Source: Paenibacillus amylolyticus
GTDB taxonomy: Bacteria; Bacillota; Bacilli; Paenibacillales; Paenibacillaceae
Direction of reading: 5' to 3'
Assembly (NCBI RefSeq): GCF_029689945.1
Contig: NZ_CP121451.1
Span: forward strand, 4,092,001 to 4,156,000
Length of the DNA: 64,000 nucleotides
The translations under genes and the position numbers were made by a program. Each line of letters begins with the position of its first letter. Within the stretch, counting starts at the first letter, position 1. The notes under the pieces were generated by a model that saw nothing but the letters and a program-made list of their open reading frames with translations, searched no databases and had not been told where the DNA came from. Positions 51,382 to 61,560 of this stretch are shown piece by piece.

Positions 51382-53889
51382 ATGTCCATGAGCGAACCGC
51401 TGTTAACGCAGATTGTGAATCAACATATACCGGCTGGTGCAACGGTCGTCACTATTGATAAACCTGTTCAACATCCAGCGATCTATGCGGCAGATCTTAC
51501 CGGTGACGGTATGCCGGAGATTGCGGCAGTTTACCAGTTAAATGGTGAGCTGTATTTGCTCATTCTGAAATTTATTCAAGGACAGTGGATCAAGATGGCA
51601 CTAATTAAGGGGTTGGGGTACGGGGTGACTTTGATGACAGCAGCCCCTGTAACTTCAACGGCAAGGAACAACCTCATCATCGGTTGGCGGATTGGATCGA
51701 TCTGGTCTAAGCTTGCCGTATATGAGTGGACTGAATCAGGGCTCAAAGATCTGGCGCCTGACGATCTATATTATAGCTATGCTGAGATTATAGATATGCC
51801 CGGTTCACATGGTCGAGATGGCAAGGTGGAGATTGCACTCTGGATACATGATACAGGGGAAGCCTATCGTGTAGAGATTATCCGATGGCAGAATGGGAAA
51901 TGGGTTCAAGCACCGGACGTATATGCAACCTATTATCCCAAAGTGGTGCAATATTACGAGCAACTAACCCAGCAATACCCTGATTACATCTTTTACTGGT
52001 ATTACCTTGCCGATGCTCAGTACCATGCGGGTCAGTATCCGGCAGCACTCGTTTCAGTTCAGAAGGCACTCAGCTTTCCGGAAGCGTATCCTTCCAGAGA
52101 GGTACTACAGGAGTTGGAAAAGAAGATTAAGCAGGCGATGGTTCCCATAAGCCATGCTCGGGTAACGACATGGTTATATCCTATCTCCGTTCGAACCACG
52201 AGTGGGACGCGATGGGGGTATATGGATGCCCAAGGCCATATTCGGCTTGAGCCGGTTCTGGATGACGCGCAAGCGTTCCAGCCGAATGGGTTGGCTGTCG
52301 TTGTGAAGGATGGTCATGCTGGCGTAATTAATCTTCAAGGGCAGTATGTCGTTCAACCTGTATACGATTCCATCAATTCCTTTTCTGAGGAACGGGCGAT
52401 AACCATTGATTCTCAAGGATTTAAGATGATTAATGAACAAGGCACAGTTCTGACCAAAAGGGCATATCCGTATATCTCAAATATGAAGGACGGGCGAGCA
52501 TTGTTTTACGATTCCAACCCTGGTCAGACCGATGGATCGGTGAGTCGGTATGGTTATCTGGATGCTTCGGGCAATGAAGTGATCCCGGCACAGTTCGCTT
52601 CGGCGAATGATTTTCAGGATGGCAAAGCGGTTGTGCAGATCAAGGACAACGAATATGCGCTTATTAATCGCAATGGACAACGACTTGCGACTTATCCATA
52701 TGCCTATGTGGGACCACTGGGGGATGGACTGCTTGCTTTTCAAAAAGAGCTCTCGGGCAAATATGGGTACATCGATGAACGGGGTAATATTCGCATTCAA
52801 CCCAAATTTTCATCGGCATTTACTTTTAGCGGCGGGCAAGCGATTGTCAATACAGCGGAGGATTACAAATCGAACTATGGTGTCATTAATACACAAGGAT
52901 CATTTATCATTCAACCCGCTTATAATGACATCCGCGAATTGGGCGAGCATCGTTATGCGCTGGGGCAAGCCATTCATCCGGATCAGCCTTATATTGGCTC
53001 TGTATATGCGATTGCTGAGACGAACGGTAGAAGGCTTACGGAGTTTGTCTATCGCGATGTAGGCAATTATACAAACGGTCTGGCATCTGCTTCGGACGGA
53101 AGACAGACCTATCTGCTGGATCTGAGTGGAAGACCTGCCGCTGGGTATCCTCATGTAGAAGGTTCGGGTACGCTGGAGGTCGTGGCACCAGATCTGATTA
53201 AAGCCTATGTAGACCAGCGCTTATCTTATGTGAACCGGGCAGGACAGATCATCTGGCGGCAAAATACAATCGTTCCACTTCATCCGCCGTACCGTGTACG
53301 CGAAGAGAAGTACAAACCGAACAGGGACTATCTCGTTTATTATCCGCAGGTGGAGGGATTAACGAACCAAGCAGAGCAGCTTGCGCTGAATGCCAAGTTG
53401 AAGCAACTTTCCCAGGTTAAACCGATCCCTGCCGATCAACAGTTGGATTACACGTATACAGGGGATTTTGATATTACGTTCTATCAGCAGCAATTGTTGC
53501 AACTGCAACTCACAGGTTATAACTACCCGGCGGGTGCAGCACATGGTATGCCTACGATGATCTATGCGATCATTAATCTGACGGATGGTCAGTTGTATGA
53601 GTTGAAGGATTTATTTAAACCGAATAGTGACTATGTCAAAGTGTTAAGCCAGATTGTGGGGGATCAGATCAAAAATGATCCTCAATACTCGTATGTGTTT
53701 CCGGACACCTATACGGGGATTAGTGCGGATCAGCCGTTTTTTGTCACAGCGGATGCGCTGCATCTCTACTTCAATCCATATGATATCGCACCTTATGCGG
53801 CGGGATTTCCAACGTTTACGATTCCTTTTGTCCAGATCAAGGATATCATTAATACAGAAGGTTCGTTCTGGAAAGCATTCCATATGTGA
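51382..53889 (+). CDS. WG beta-propeller repeat protein with DUF3298 domain
   Basis: 835 residues, ATG behind GGGAGGAAA. The N-terminus has an FG-GAP-like AADLTGDGMPEIAAVYQLNG, followed by a TPR-like stretch (YLADAQYHAGQYPAALVSVQ). Then come many WG repeats of about 40 residues (WGYMDAQGHIRLEPVLDDAQ, YGYIDERGNIRIQPKFSSAF), and a C-terminal DUF3298/RsiV-type domain (LTDGQLYELKDLFKPNSDY, ISADQPFFVTADALHLYFN). No signal peptide is evident. Function unknown; such proteins may bind peptides or glycans. Confidence 0.82.
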   Translation: MSMSEPLLTQIVNQHIPAGATVVTIDKPVQHPAIYAADLTGDGMPEIAAVYQLNGELYLLILKFIQGQWIKMALIKGLGYGVTLMTAAPVTSTARNNLIIGWRIGSIWSKLAVYEWTESGLKDLAPDDLYYSYAEIIDMPGSHGRDGKVEIALWIHDTGEAYRVEIIRWQNGKWVQAPDVYATYYPKVVQYYEQLTQQYPDYIFYWYYLADAQYHAGQYPAALVSVQKALSFPEAYPSREVLQELEKKIKQAMVPISHARVTTWLYPISVRTTSGTRWGYMDAQGHIRLEPVLDDAQAFQPNGLAVVVKDGHAGVINLQGQYVVQPVYDSINSFSEERAITIDSQGFKMINEQGTVLTKRAYPYISNMKDGRALFYDSNPGQTDGSVSRYGYLDASGNEVIPAQFASANDFQDGKAVVQIKDNEYALINRNGQRLATYPYAYVGPLGDGLLAFQKELSGKYGYIDERGNIRIQPKFSSAFTFSGGQAIVNTAEDYKSNYGVINTQGSFIIQPAYNDIRELGEHRYALGQAIHPDQPYIGSVYAIAETNGRRLTEFVYRDVGNYTNGLASASDGRQTYLLDLSGRPAAGYPHVEGSGTLEVVAPDLIKAYVDQRLSYVNRAGQIIWRQNTIVPLHPPYRVREEKYKPNRDYLVYYPQVEGLTNQAEQLALNAKLKQLSQVKPIPADQQLDYTYTGDFDITFYQQQLLQLQLTGYNYPAGAAHGMPTMIYAIINLTDGQLYELKDLFKPNSDYVKVLSQIVGDQIKNDPQYSYVFPDTYTGISADQPFFVTADALHLYFNPYDIAPYAAGFPTFTIPFVQIKDIINTEGSFWKAFHM

Positions 53890-53932
53890 GTGTCATTCTA
53901 ATTACATGACCAACCATGATCGATTGAACTTT

Positions 53933-53957
53933 GTCGCCATCAACGATGGCGGCTTTT
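53933..53957 (+). terminator. Intrinsic terminator after the WG-repeat gene
   Basis: GTCGCCATC (53933-53941) pairs with GATGGCGGC (53945-53953) around a three-base loop, followed by TTTT. Confidence 0.85.
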
Positions 53958-54332
53958 ACTGCTTATGTAATAAGTAGTCAATTCACATATTTATCTATAC
54001 TAAATGAAAGATATTACGGGGGTTTTAGAATAGAAAAGTCATATTTATCTATACAAGTGAAAAAAATTTTTCCAACAACACTTCTTTTGCTTGGCGAGAA
54101 TGTAAATACTTCACCAGTCATTCTCAAGTTTAAGCACAGTATTTCTGATCCAGAGGGATGGGGCGGCAAACAGATCGCGCTGGAGGCTCTAAAAGAACAA
54201 AAGTAGACGAATCAGAGCCATCGCTATGAGTTAACGCAAATAGAACCTAGTGGCGGCTTGTGTGTTTGTGTTATTTGTTCGAAATCATGTAACTTGAGCG
54301 CTTCTTGATGCGTTTAGACATTGGGGGGGCTG
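53958..54332. other. Region without a convincing gene
   Basis: An open frame from GTG 54057 to 54206 (49 residues, ending SDPEGWGGKQIALEALKEQK) has no ribosome site and may be a remnant of a longer gene. Nothing else is recognisable in this stretch. Confidence 0.5.
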
Positions 54333-54797
54333 ATGTTGGTGAACGCGATTCAACGATTTGTGGTATTGGGACTATTATTTATCGCGATTTTTTTTACAGC
54401 ACTCATTGTTCTTGAAGGGATTGAAGGGTACCAAATAACAACAACAGAGTATTATGGCTTGCGTAATCTTGGAGTCCTGATATATATCTTGTCGCTCATC
54501 CTGGGATTCGGTCACTATATATTGGCTTTTTATGTTGTAATTTTGAGCCCAATCACATGGTTGTTGCGGAAATATGTGCGATTTCTTGCAGTGAGAACGA
54601 TTATATATATCTGTGGTTTTGGATGGGGAGGATTGTTGATTTTTGATCAAGTGTACAGTCCATATTTCGTAAAAGGATATCAACTCAACCGAATGACATC
54701 TGTCTGGCTCTTTGCTATCGCCGGCGTAGTCTATGCCATTGTGGAGTGCAAGGTTTGGCGAAGAGGGCAGATGCAGAACGAACAGAAGGCTACTTAA
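54333..54797 (+). CDS. Hypothetical membrane protein (154 aa)
   Basis: ATG 54333 follows TTGGGGGGGCTG. Four membrane helices: FVVLGLLFIAIFFTALIVL, GVLIYILSLILGFGHYILAF, TIIYICGFGWGGLLIF and VWLFAIAGVVYAIV. A positively charged C-terminus should face the cytoplasm. No family recognised. A strong terminator overlaps the stop. Confidence 0.7.
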   Translation: MLVNAIQRFVVLGLLFIAIFFTALIVLEGIEGYQITTTEYYGLRNLGVLIYILSLILGFGHYILAFYVVILSPITWLLRKYVRFLAVRTIIYICGFGWGGLLIFDQVYSPYFVKGYQLNRMTSVWLFAIAGVVYAIVECKVWRRGQMQNEQKAT

Positions 54798-54816
54798 CAA
54801 AAGTTGAGTAGCCTTC
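54785..54816 (+). terminator. Terminator of the membrane protein gene
   Basis: Fourteen base pairs (54785-54798 with 54803-54816, one G-U) around AAAA, then TTGGTTT. The stem overlaps the 3' end of the gene. Confidence 0.75.
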
Positions 54817-55099
54817 TTGGTTTACATAATTATTATTTTGTTGTTACGAAGCGGGAGCTACGAATCAATGAAGGGGATCTTTGATTGTAAAAAGTAAATG
54901 GAAGCAGGTCAGAAATATCTGATGGTTTGTAATAAAATTCACAAAGATATATGAGAAAAATAGGAGTTATATCGTAAATAAGTAAAATTTTATGTTATAC
55001 TATTTGAATTGCGTACATAAATTTATAAATGTTTTATGAAAGGAGTTCATCAAGTAATTTAGAAGTTTAGTTTAAAATTTTAGTTTGGAGGAAAGCATT

Positions 55100-55498
55100 T
55101 TGTATAAAGCAGGTTTTTGGATTAGATTAGGAGCAAGCATACTGGATAGTCTTATTATTTCAATTCCGTTAGTGATTATTGCGGGTGTTCTTACCGGCAA
55201 CTTTGATGCGGATGAGCCGATTGCGAAACTACTTAGTGCGTTATACTCAATTTTATTACCAGTTTACTGGTATGGTCGAACCATTGGAAAACGTATATGT
55301 GGAATTCGAATCCGTAGCTACGATACACACGAACCGCCCAAAATTGGTACAATGCTAATGCGAGTTGTTGTGGCTGGACTTGTGTATGTAATAACTTTTG
55401 GTATCGGAGTAATCGTGAGCGCTTTTATGGTCGGTATGCGTGAAGATCGACGTGCGATTCACGACTTTATAGCAGGAACAGAAGTAGTCTGGGATTAA
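55100..55498 (+). CDS. RDD family membrane protein
   Basis: 132 residues from TTG 55100, with GGAGGAAAG just upstream (TTG 55085 is part of that site). RDD pattern: AGFWIRLGASILDSLIISIP, a central YGRTIGKRICGIRIR, and REDRRAIHDFIAGTEVV at the end. Three membrane helices. The family may transport small compounds; the role here is unknown. The 300 bases upstream hold a TATACT -10-like element (near 54995) but no clear -35. Confidence 0.85.
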   Translation: MYKAGFWIRLGASILDSLIISIPLVIIAGVLTGNFDADEPIAKLLSALYSILLPVYWYGRTIGKRICGIRIRSYDTHEPPKIGTMLMRVVVAGLVYVITFGIGVIVSAFMVGMREDRRAIHDFIAGTEVVWD

Positions 55499-55517
55499 CC
55501 CAGGAGATTGGAGATTG

Positions 55518-55552
55518 GCTGTACAGGGTTAAAATTCACTGTGCAGCTTTTT
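55518..55552 (+). terminator. Intrinsic terminator after the RDD gene
   Basis: GCTGTACAG (55518-55526) pairs with CTGTGCAGC (55539-55547), one G-U, followed by TTTTT. Confidence 0.85.
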
Positions 55553-56161
55553 AATCATTAGTACTGTTTCACAAAACTCGTATTTTGTACATATGTACGA
55601 CACATAACTGTTTTTTGAAGCGCATCTTATGTTCAAAGCATGCATTCCAACTTTTTGTGGTGTGAACGATATCATATCTCCTTTAGCGCTTTCATGCTGA
55701 TAAGGACATTCGAAATCATCAAGTATCGATTTTGATTCTACTCAATGCTGCTGTAAGAACTGCTCACATCAAAATTGTATTTAAAAGCAACACTGGGAAA
55801 AGACCGATCCCTCATGTTCTCAATTTCTTGCCAAGATGGTACGCTAATTTCTTTACTCCTCTTCCCTGCAATCTCTAACCAAGCACAGAAGAATTTTCCA
55901 CTGAACTGCATGACTAGTTTTTCTAGAATCATTTGGCGACTTCAATGGGACCATGTTCTTGTCCCTCGACAATGGAATGGAACAGTTGTTTTTGTCCCCG
56001 ACAACTCTTCCCTGCAATTTTATGTACTATAAAAATTTAGAGCCATTGTAGATCTCGTTTTTTCACTAAGCAAATCAGCCAATCTTCAGATGTTTAAAGA
56101 AAACTGGCTGATTTGCTAATTAGTTTTTCTAGAAAGGAATTTTTCCTTGAAAATGAGTGTC
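55553..56161. other. Intergenic stretch without a convincing gene
   Basis: About 600 bases. Short overlapping frames on both strands (55738-55932 minus, 55775-56032 plus) lack ribosome sites and known motifs. GTCCC-type near-repeats occur at about 55957 and 55998. The segment may be decayed or repeat DNA. Confidence 0.5.
56069..56117. repeat. Perfect 13-base inverted repeat near the pectate lyase 3' end
   Basis: AGCAAATCAGCCA (56069-56081) and TGGCTGATTTGCT (56105-56117). T-rich sequence follows on the plus side (56122-56129). It lies 45 bases downstream of the pectate lyase stop (gene on the minus strand) and could end transcription from either side. Confidence 0.6.
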
Positions 56162-57763
56162 TCACTCAGATAACAAATATTCTGAGAATTCAGGAAAATC
56201 TACATATTTCAATTTATCAGAGCTAGCTACGATCCCGCTATATTCTGAAGTAAACTTCTTTACATCATACCCATTATTTTCGTCATAAGCTTTCAACACT
56301 TTATATTTGTAGTGTTCATTGGGATCATATGTTGTCATTGCATCTACCTCTTGTGTTTTCAAAAGATGTGGAATTAACGTTGGATTAACACCACTATTTG
56401 TGTATGAACCCACGTCTTTTACGTAAGTTGATCCTAATTCAAAATCCCAGTATCCACTTTTTAATTGGTGAAAACCTTCGAATCGGTTTCCTTCAGAATA
56501 TGTGTGTGCTTCATACGCACCTAAAATAGCAGCATAGGGATTGTCAACATCGTTTGAATCACGTTGAATATAGTTATTTAAAGCATGTAAACGGCCGTTT
56601 CCTGTCTCGGGAGTTCTACGTACACAAGCATCAAAGAAGTTGTAGGCTACGGTTCCATGATTTTGAGTAATAGAGTTTGCCCCAAAAGTAACAGCCCAGT
56701 ACCGATTAGAAAATTTAGAATAAGAAATCGTATAGTAGTCAGGATCTAAATCTTGATTTCCGCTATAGTTTATCCAAATATATTTACCTACCTCGTTTAC
56801 ATCTACAGGCATATTGGAATCAAATGAGCTGTGGTCTACCCATAAGTTTCGTGTCCCATAGACAGATAAAGTTATTAAACCAGGTCTATTATCAACGTTG
56901 ATGTTAAGATTTTTTATAATGATATTGTTACTTACCTTACTCACACCATAAGGATCGTCAGTAAAAAAACGGGGATTTGTCAGCGTATTAGCATGATACG
57001 ACCCGATAATAGTCTTGTTCGAACCTATTTTAGTTACGACCGGTTCTACACCCATATCAATGTCAGCTGCAACAATAATTGTTTTTGGTACATCATCATC
57101 TAAAGCTCGCTTGAAAGATTCATAATCTCTTACTTCAACTGTTACACCAAGTAATCCTCCTGTAGTCGCTGTCTTGATTATATTATTATCTTTATCATTT
57201 ACAAAACCGGCATAGCCAACAATTCCAGATGAATTCAGCTTCCATTTTTGATTTGGCATTTCTTGATCAGGAGAGATTTTAATTTGATTGTTTTCTTCAG
57301 TCAAAACTAGCGAGGGATTGTCTTTGTTTGCAATTATGTAATTATAAAAATCGCCATAAGAGTCTTTATCCTGCCCTACGATACTCCATAACTGCTGATC
57401 AGCATATGCATCGGATGCTTCAGTATAATATATATCATGCGTTTCATTGTTATTAGCAGTTAATAGCAGCTCATTTTCCATATTTATAATTTGAAAATAA
57501 GTACCATCAGTCGTGGAAAGTCTCCAACGCTCATTGCTTTTGACAGTATCAGAGCCTGTTTGCAGTTGACCCTCCTGTATTGCTAAATTACCATCCGTAG
57601 AGCTTACAATGTGCACTTCTTGAAATGGATATTTAGCTTTCACTGAATTGTTGTTTGTGGATCCGGATGCCTGTATAATCTGTGATGAATAACGCGGAAA
57701 ACCTACTGTACTGAGAATGAGACCAATCAATAGAAAAACCAATGTTGTCTTAATGCGTAACAT
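56162..57763 (-). CDS. Secreted pectate lyase (PL1) with ricin-type domain
   Basis: 533 residues from ATG 57763 behind GGAGGTAC. A signal peptide (LRIKTTLVFLLIGLILSTV) is followed by a ricin B-like carbohydrate-binding part (residues about 45-190; QLWSIVGQ and QKWKLN echo QxW), then the PL1 parallel beta-helix. Conserved segments are NKTIIGSY, LWVDHSSFD, WAVTFGANS, and RTPETGNGRLHALNNYI with the catalytic-type Arg. It cleaves pectin outside the cell, fitting a plant-associated life. No cre site is visible near it. Confidence 0.88.
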   Translation of the reverse strand: MLRIKTTLVFLLIGLILSTVGFPRYSSQIIQASGSTNNNSVKAKYPFQEVHIVSSTDGNLAIQEGQLQTGSDTVKSNERWRLSTTDGTYFQIINMENELLLTANNNETHDIYYTEASDAYADQQLWSIVGQDKDSYGDFYNYIIANKDNPSLVLTEENNQIKISPDQEMPNQKWKLNSSGIVGYAGFVNDKDNNIIKTATTGGLLGVTVEVRDYESFKRALDDDVPKTIIVAADIDMGVEPVVTKIGSNKTIIGSYHANTLTNPRFFTDDPYGVSKVSNNIIIKNLNINVDNRPGLITLSVYGTRNLWVDHSSFDSNMPVDVNEVGKYIWINYSGNQDLDPDYYTISYSKFSNRYWAVTFGANSITQNHGTVAYNFFDACVRRTPETGNGRLHALNNYIQRDSNDVDNPYAAILGAYEAHTYSEGNRFEGFHQLKSGYWDFELGSTYVKDVGSYTNSGVNPTLIPHLLKTQEVDAMTTYDPNEHYKYKVLKAYDENNGYDVKKFTSEYSGIVASSDKLKYVDFPEFSEYLLSE

Positions 57764-57992
57764 GTCATTTGTACCTCCAATTTCAGAATAAGAATAGAAT
57801 AATAATACAAACACATACTGTCTATAGGTACAAAGAAACACTTAAACAGTTTTACTTTGAACAATTTAATTTATTTCATAGTTCTACATCCTCATAAGAT
57901 CCCCTAACATTGAGCAATAATTTCATTCATTCCTTTAATAGTTTAACAATTCTCCAATCTGCATTATATATGCGTAAAAATGTAAAAATCTA

Positions 57993-58595
57993 TTAACAAG
58001 AGAAACTATTTTTGTTGATTTTTCTCTTGCGTAATTGATTAGGCGTAACATCGAATGCTTGCTTGAACAAACGGTCAAAGTATCCTACATTGTCATAACC
58101 AACTTGGGATGAAATTTCAGCAATTGTATTATCCGTACTTAGTAACAATTTTTTGGCCACATTGAGTCGATATCGATTCAAATAATCTACCGGTGAAATA
58201 TTTACCCCTTCTTTGAAACAACGTAATGCCTCGCTTTTACTTACTTTAGCTGCTGAGGCAATATCGAGAAGATTGATCTTTTTTGAATAATTTTCATAAA
58301 TAAATTCGAGCATTATTTGAAGCCTTGTTTCAGTCAAATGAGAGTTCCCTTATTTAAATGTAAAAAACTAATCTCCGAGTTTATAGTAGGCTCAATAAAC
58401 TTTTGGTACACCAACTGAGTACTAGATGCAATCAATTCTGGTGAGAAAACCAGGTTAGGTAACATTTGACGGTTGTAAAGCAGTATATCCATGGATAATG
58501 CGGCTATTAATAAACATTCCTTCCTCGCATTGTAATCGTACCTTTTCTTCTCCCACCCAATATTCCACTTCTCCTTCTCTAACGAAAACGGTGGG
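57993..58595 (-). pseudogene. AraC-family regulator remnant
   Basis: The C-terminal HTH pair is intact in one frame (57993-58337: INLLDIASAAKVSKSEALRC, TIAEISSQVGYDNVGYFDRL). The cupin-like N-terminal part (VREGEVEYWVGEEKVRLQCE, FINSRIIHGYTALQP) is in other frames up to about 58595. The middle (LVFSPELIASSTQLVYQKF) is in a third frame. At least two shifts are needed, and the very N-terminus is missing, replaced by unrelated DNA. The end of the gene may still make an HTH fragment. Confidence 0.7.
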
Positions 58596-59094
58596 TTGGA
58601 TCATATTTGGAATTACATTTGGTTCAATCTTAGGTTTATTATCCGCAAGTATTTTGATAAAGAGATTAGGAGCTAAAAATGCAATCGTTATAAGCGTACT
58701 AATTGTTTGTAATGAACTGGTCATCGCAGGTCTTAGTACCCTGCTTCGGCAAATGTCGAGACACCATGGGGGATGGCCATTCGAATCCTGGGGAATTAAT
58801 CAGAGGCCAGATGCAGAATTCGTCCTACATTTTGGCCGATTTGTTGAAATTGATAAAATCGTATTGTACCTGAGAGCTGACTTCCCTCATGATAACTACT
58901 GGAAGCAGGTTACCTTGTCTTTTTCAGGTGGTAGCTCTAAGACCGCATCTCTTGAGAAGTCTGGAAAATCACAGGAAATCCCATTAGAGCCAAGGAAAGT
59001 CGAATGGGTGAAACTGAACGAATTGATTCAGTCGGAGGATCCTGCATTATTTCCAGCACTTACACAATTTGAGGCATATGGGCGAGAAGTTTAA
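58498..59094 (+). pseudogene. Chimeric frame: transporter fragment plus beta-sandwich fragment
   Basis: One open frame of 198 codons joins three unrelated pieces. Codons 1-31 are antisense to the AraC remnant. Codons about 32-78 (GWIIFGITFGSILGLLSASI, LIKRLGAKNAIVISVLIVCN) are two helices of an MFS-type transporter. The rest (HHGGWPFESWGINQRPDAEF, IDKIVLYLRADFPHDNYWKQ) is the C-terminal beta domain of an unknown, probably carbohydrate-active, protein. There is no ribosome site. I read it as a rearrangement scar, not a gene. Confidence 0.6.
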
Positions 59095-59107
59095 AATTAG
59101 AAGAGAA

Positions 59108-59150
59108 CCCCCGTTGAGCTGCAGTAAACAGAGCTTTACGAGGGGGTTTA
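59108..59150. terminator. Hairpin between convergent units
   Basis: AACCCCC (59108-59114) pairs with GGGGGTT (59144-59150), with a smaller GTAAA/TTTAC stem inside. It lies between the chimeric frame (plus) and the licT gene (minus) and could end transcription from both sides. Confidence 0.5.
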
Positions 59151-59189
59151 TGTGTAATAATTGTAAATTATGAATCACAAAACTTTGTT

Positions 59190-60041
59190 TTATAATGGTC
59201 TATCTTCACCGTGTTTTTCCTGCACAATTCGAGCAATATGAATGATTAAATACAATAATTCCTCGTTTGATATGGAAATGTCCAGCATGTTTTGCACGTA
59301 GGTTTTGATCATCTCAGCACATTTGTATTCAAGCGGATGCTCCTTCACCATGTGTTCAAATATAAAGTCTTTTGACGAATTGCCCAGGCGTCCCTCTTGT
59401 AAACGCTGGATGAAAAATTGCAGGTGCGTAACTAGTCTCACATAGTGGATAGAATTTTTGTTTAATTGCATATCAAAGGTGTATTGAATCAGATTAAAAA
59501 TATCTTTTAACATTTTGACGGATTGCATCGTGCGCTCCATATCCTGCTCATGTGTTTGGGCATTCACAAAATGAAAGGCGATATTGCCTGCTTCTTCTTC
59601 TGGCAGTTCAATATGAAGTTCCTCATTCAACATATGGACTGCTTCAAGGCCCAGTTCGAATTCGACGGGATGAAACCGCTGGATCTCCCACAACATGCGA
59701 TTCTGTAATGCTACACCTTTTTTCCATCGTTCAATGGCAAACGACAAGTGATCCATAAGCGTAAAGAAGATCTGATCGTCGAGAGAGAGCTTTTCTTTGG
59801 CATTGGAAATCAGCTTGTTTATCACATTCACATGTTTTTCTGGCATGTTTTCGATGGTGCGTACGTAAGCCTGGGCAGACGGATTATTTTGCAGAATGAA
59901 TCGTTTCTGGATATGCTCCTCATTGAGCCGCTCGCCGACTTTGCCTTTGAATGCCAAGCCTTTTCCCATGACAATCACTTCTTGCCCGTGTTCATCTTTG
60001 GTTAGAAGCAAGCTGTTATTCAATATTTTGATTACTTTCAT
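59190..60041 (-). CDS. licT: LicT/BglG-family transcriptional antiterminator
   Basis: 283 residues. The N-terminal RNA-binding domain is typical (MKVIKILNNSLLLTKDEHGQ, VIVMGKGLAFKGKVGERL). Two PRD modules follow with conserved histidines (MDHLSFAIERW, LEAVHMLNEELHIELPEEEA, RLVTHLQFFIQRL, YLIIHIARIVQ). The PTS phosphorylates the PRDs; the active dimer binds the RAT hairpin in the bglP leader and lets transcription pass the terminator. It is the last gene of the operon, 16 bases after bglA. Confidence 0.93.
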   Translation of the reverse strand: MKVIKILNNSLLLTKDEHGQEVIVMGKGLAFKGKVGERLNEEHIQKRFILQNNPSAQAYVRTIENMPEKHVNVINKLISNAKEKLSLDDQIFFTLMDHLSFAIERWKKGVALQNRMLWEIQRFHPVEFELGLEAVHMLNEELHIELPEEEAGNIAFHFVNAQTHEQDMERTMQSVKMLKDIFNLIQYTFDMQLNKNSIHYVRLVTHLQFFIQRLQEGRLGNSSKDFIFEHMVKEHPLEYKCAEMIKTYVQNMLDISISNEELLYLIIHIARIVQEKHGEDRPL

Positions 60042-60057
60042 GCATTATCACGATCCT

Positions 60058-61518
<1,461 letters not shown>

Positions 61519-61560
61519 TTAAATATTGAACATGATATATGACGGACCGTTTTACAGTTG

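Noticed and set aside
55738..56032. Overlapping frames on both strands, possible transposase remains
   Set aside because: No transposase motif, no terminal repeats and no ribosome site; composition is that of intergenic DNA.
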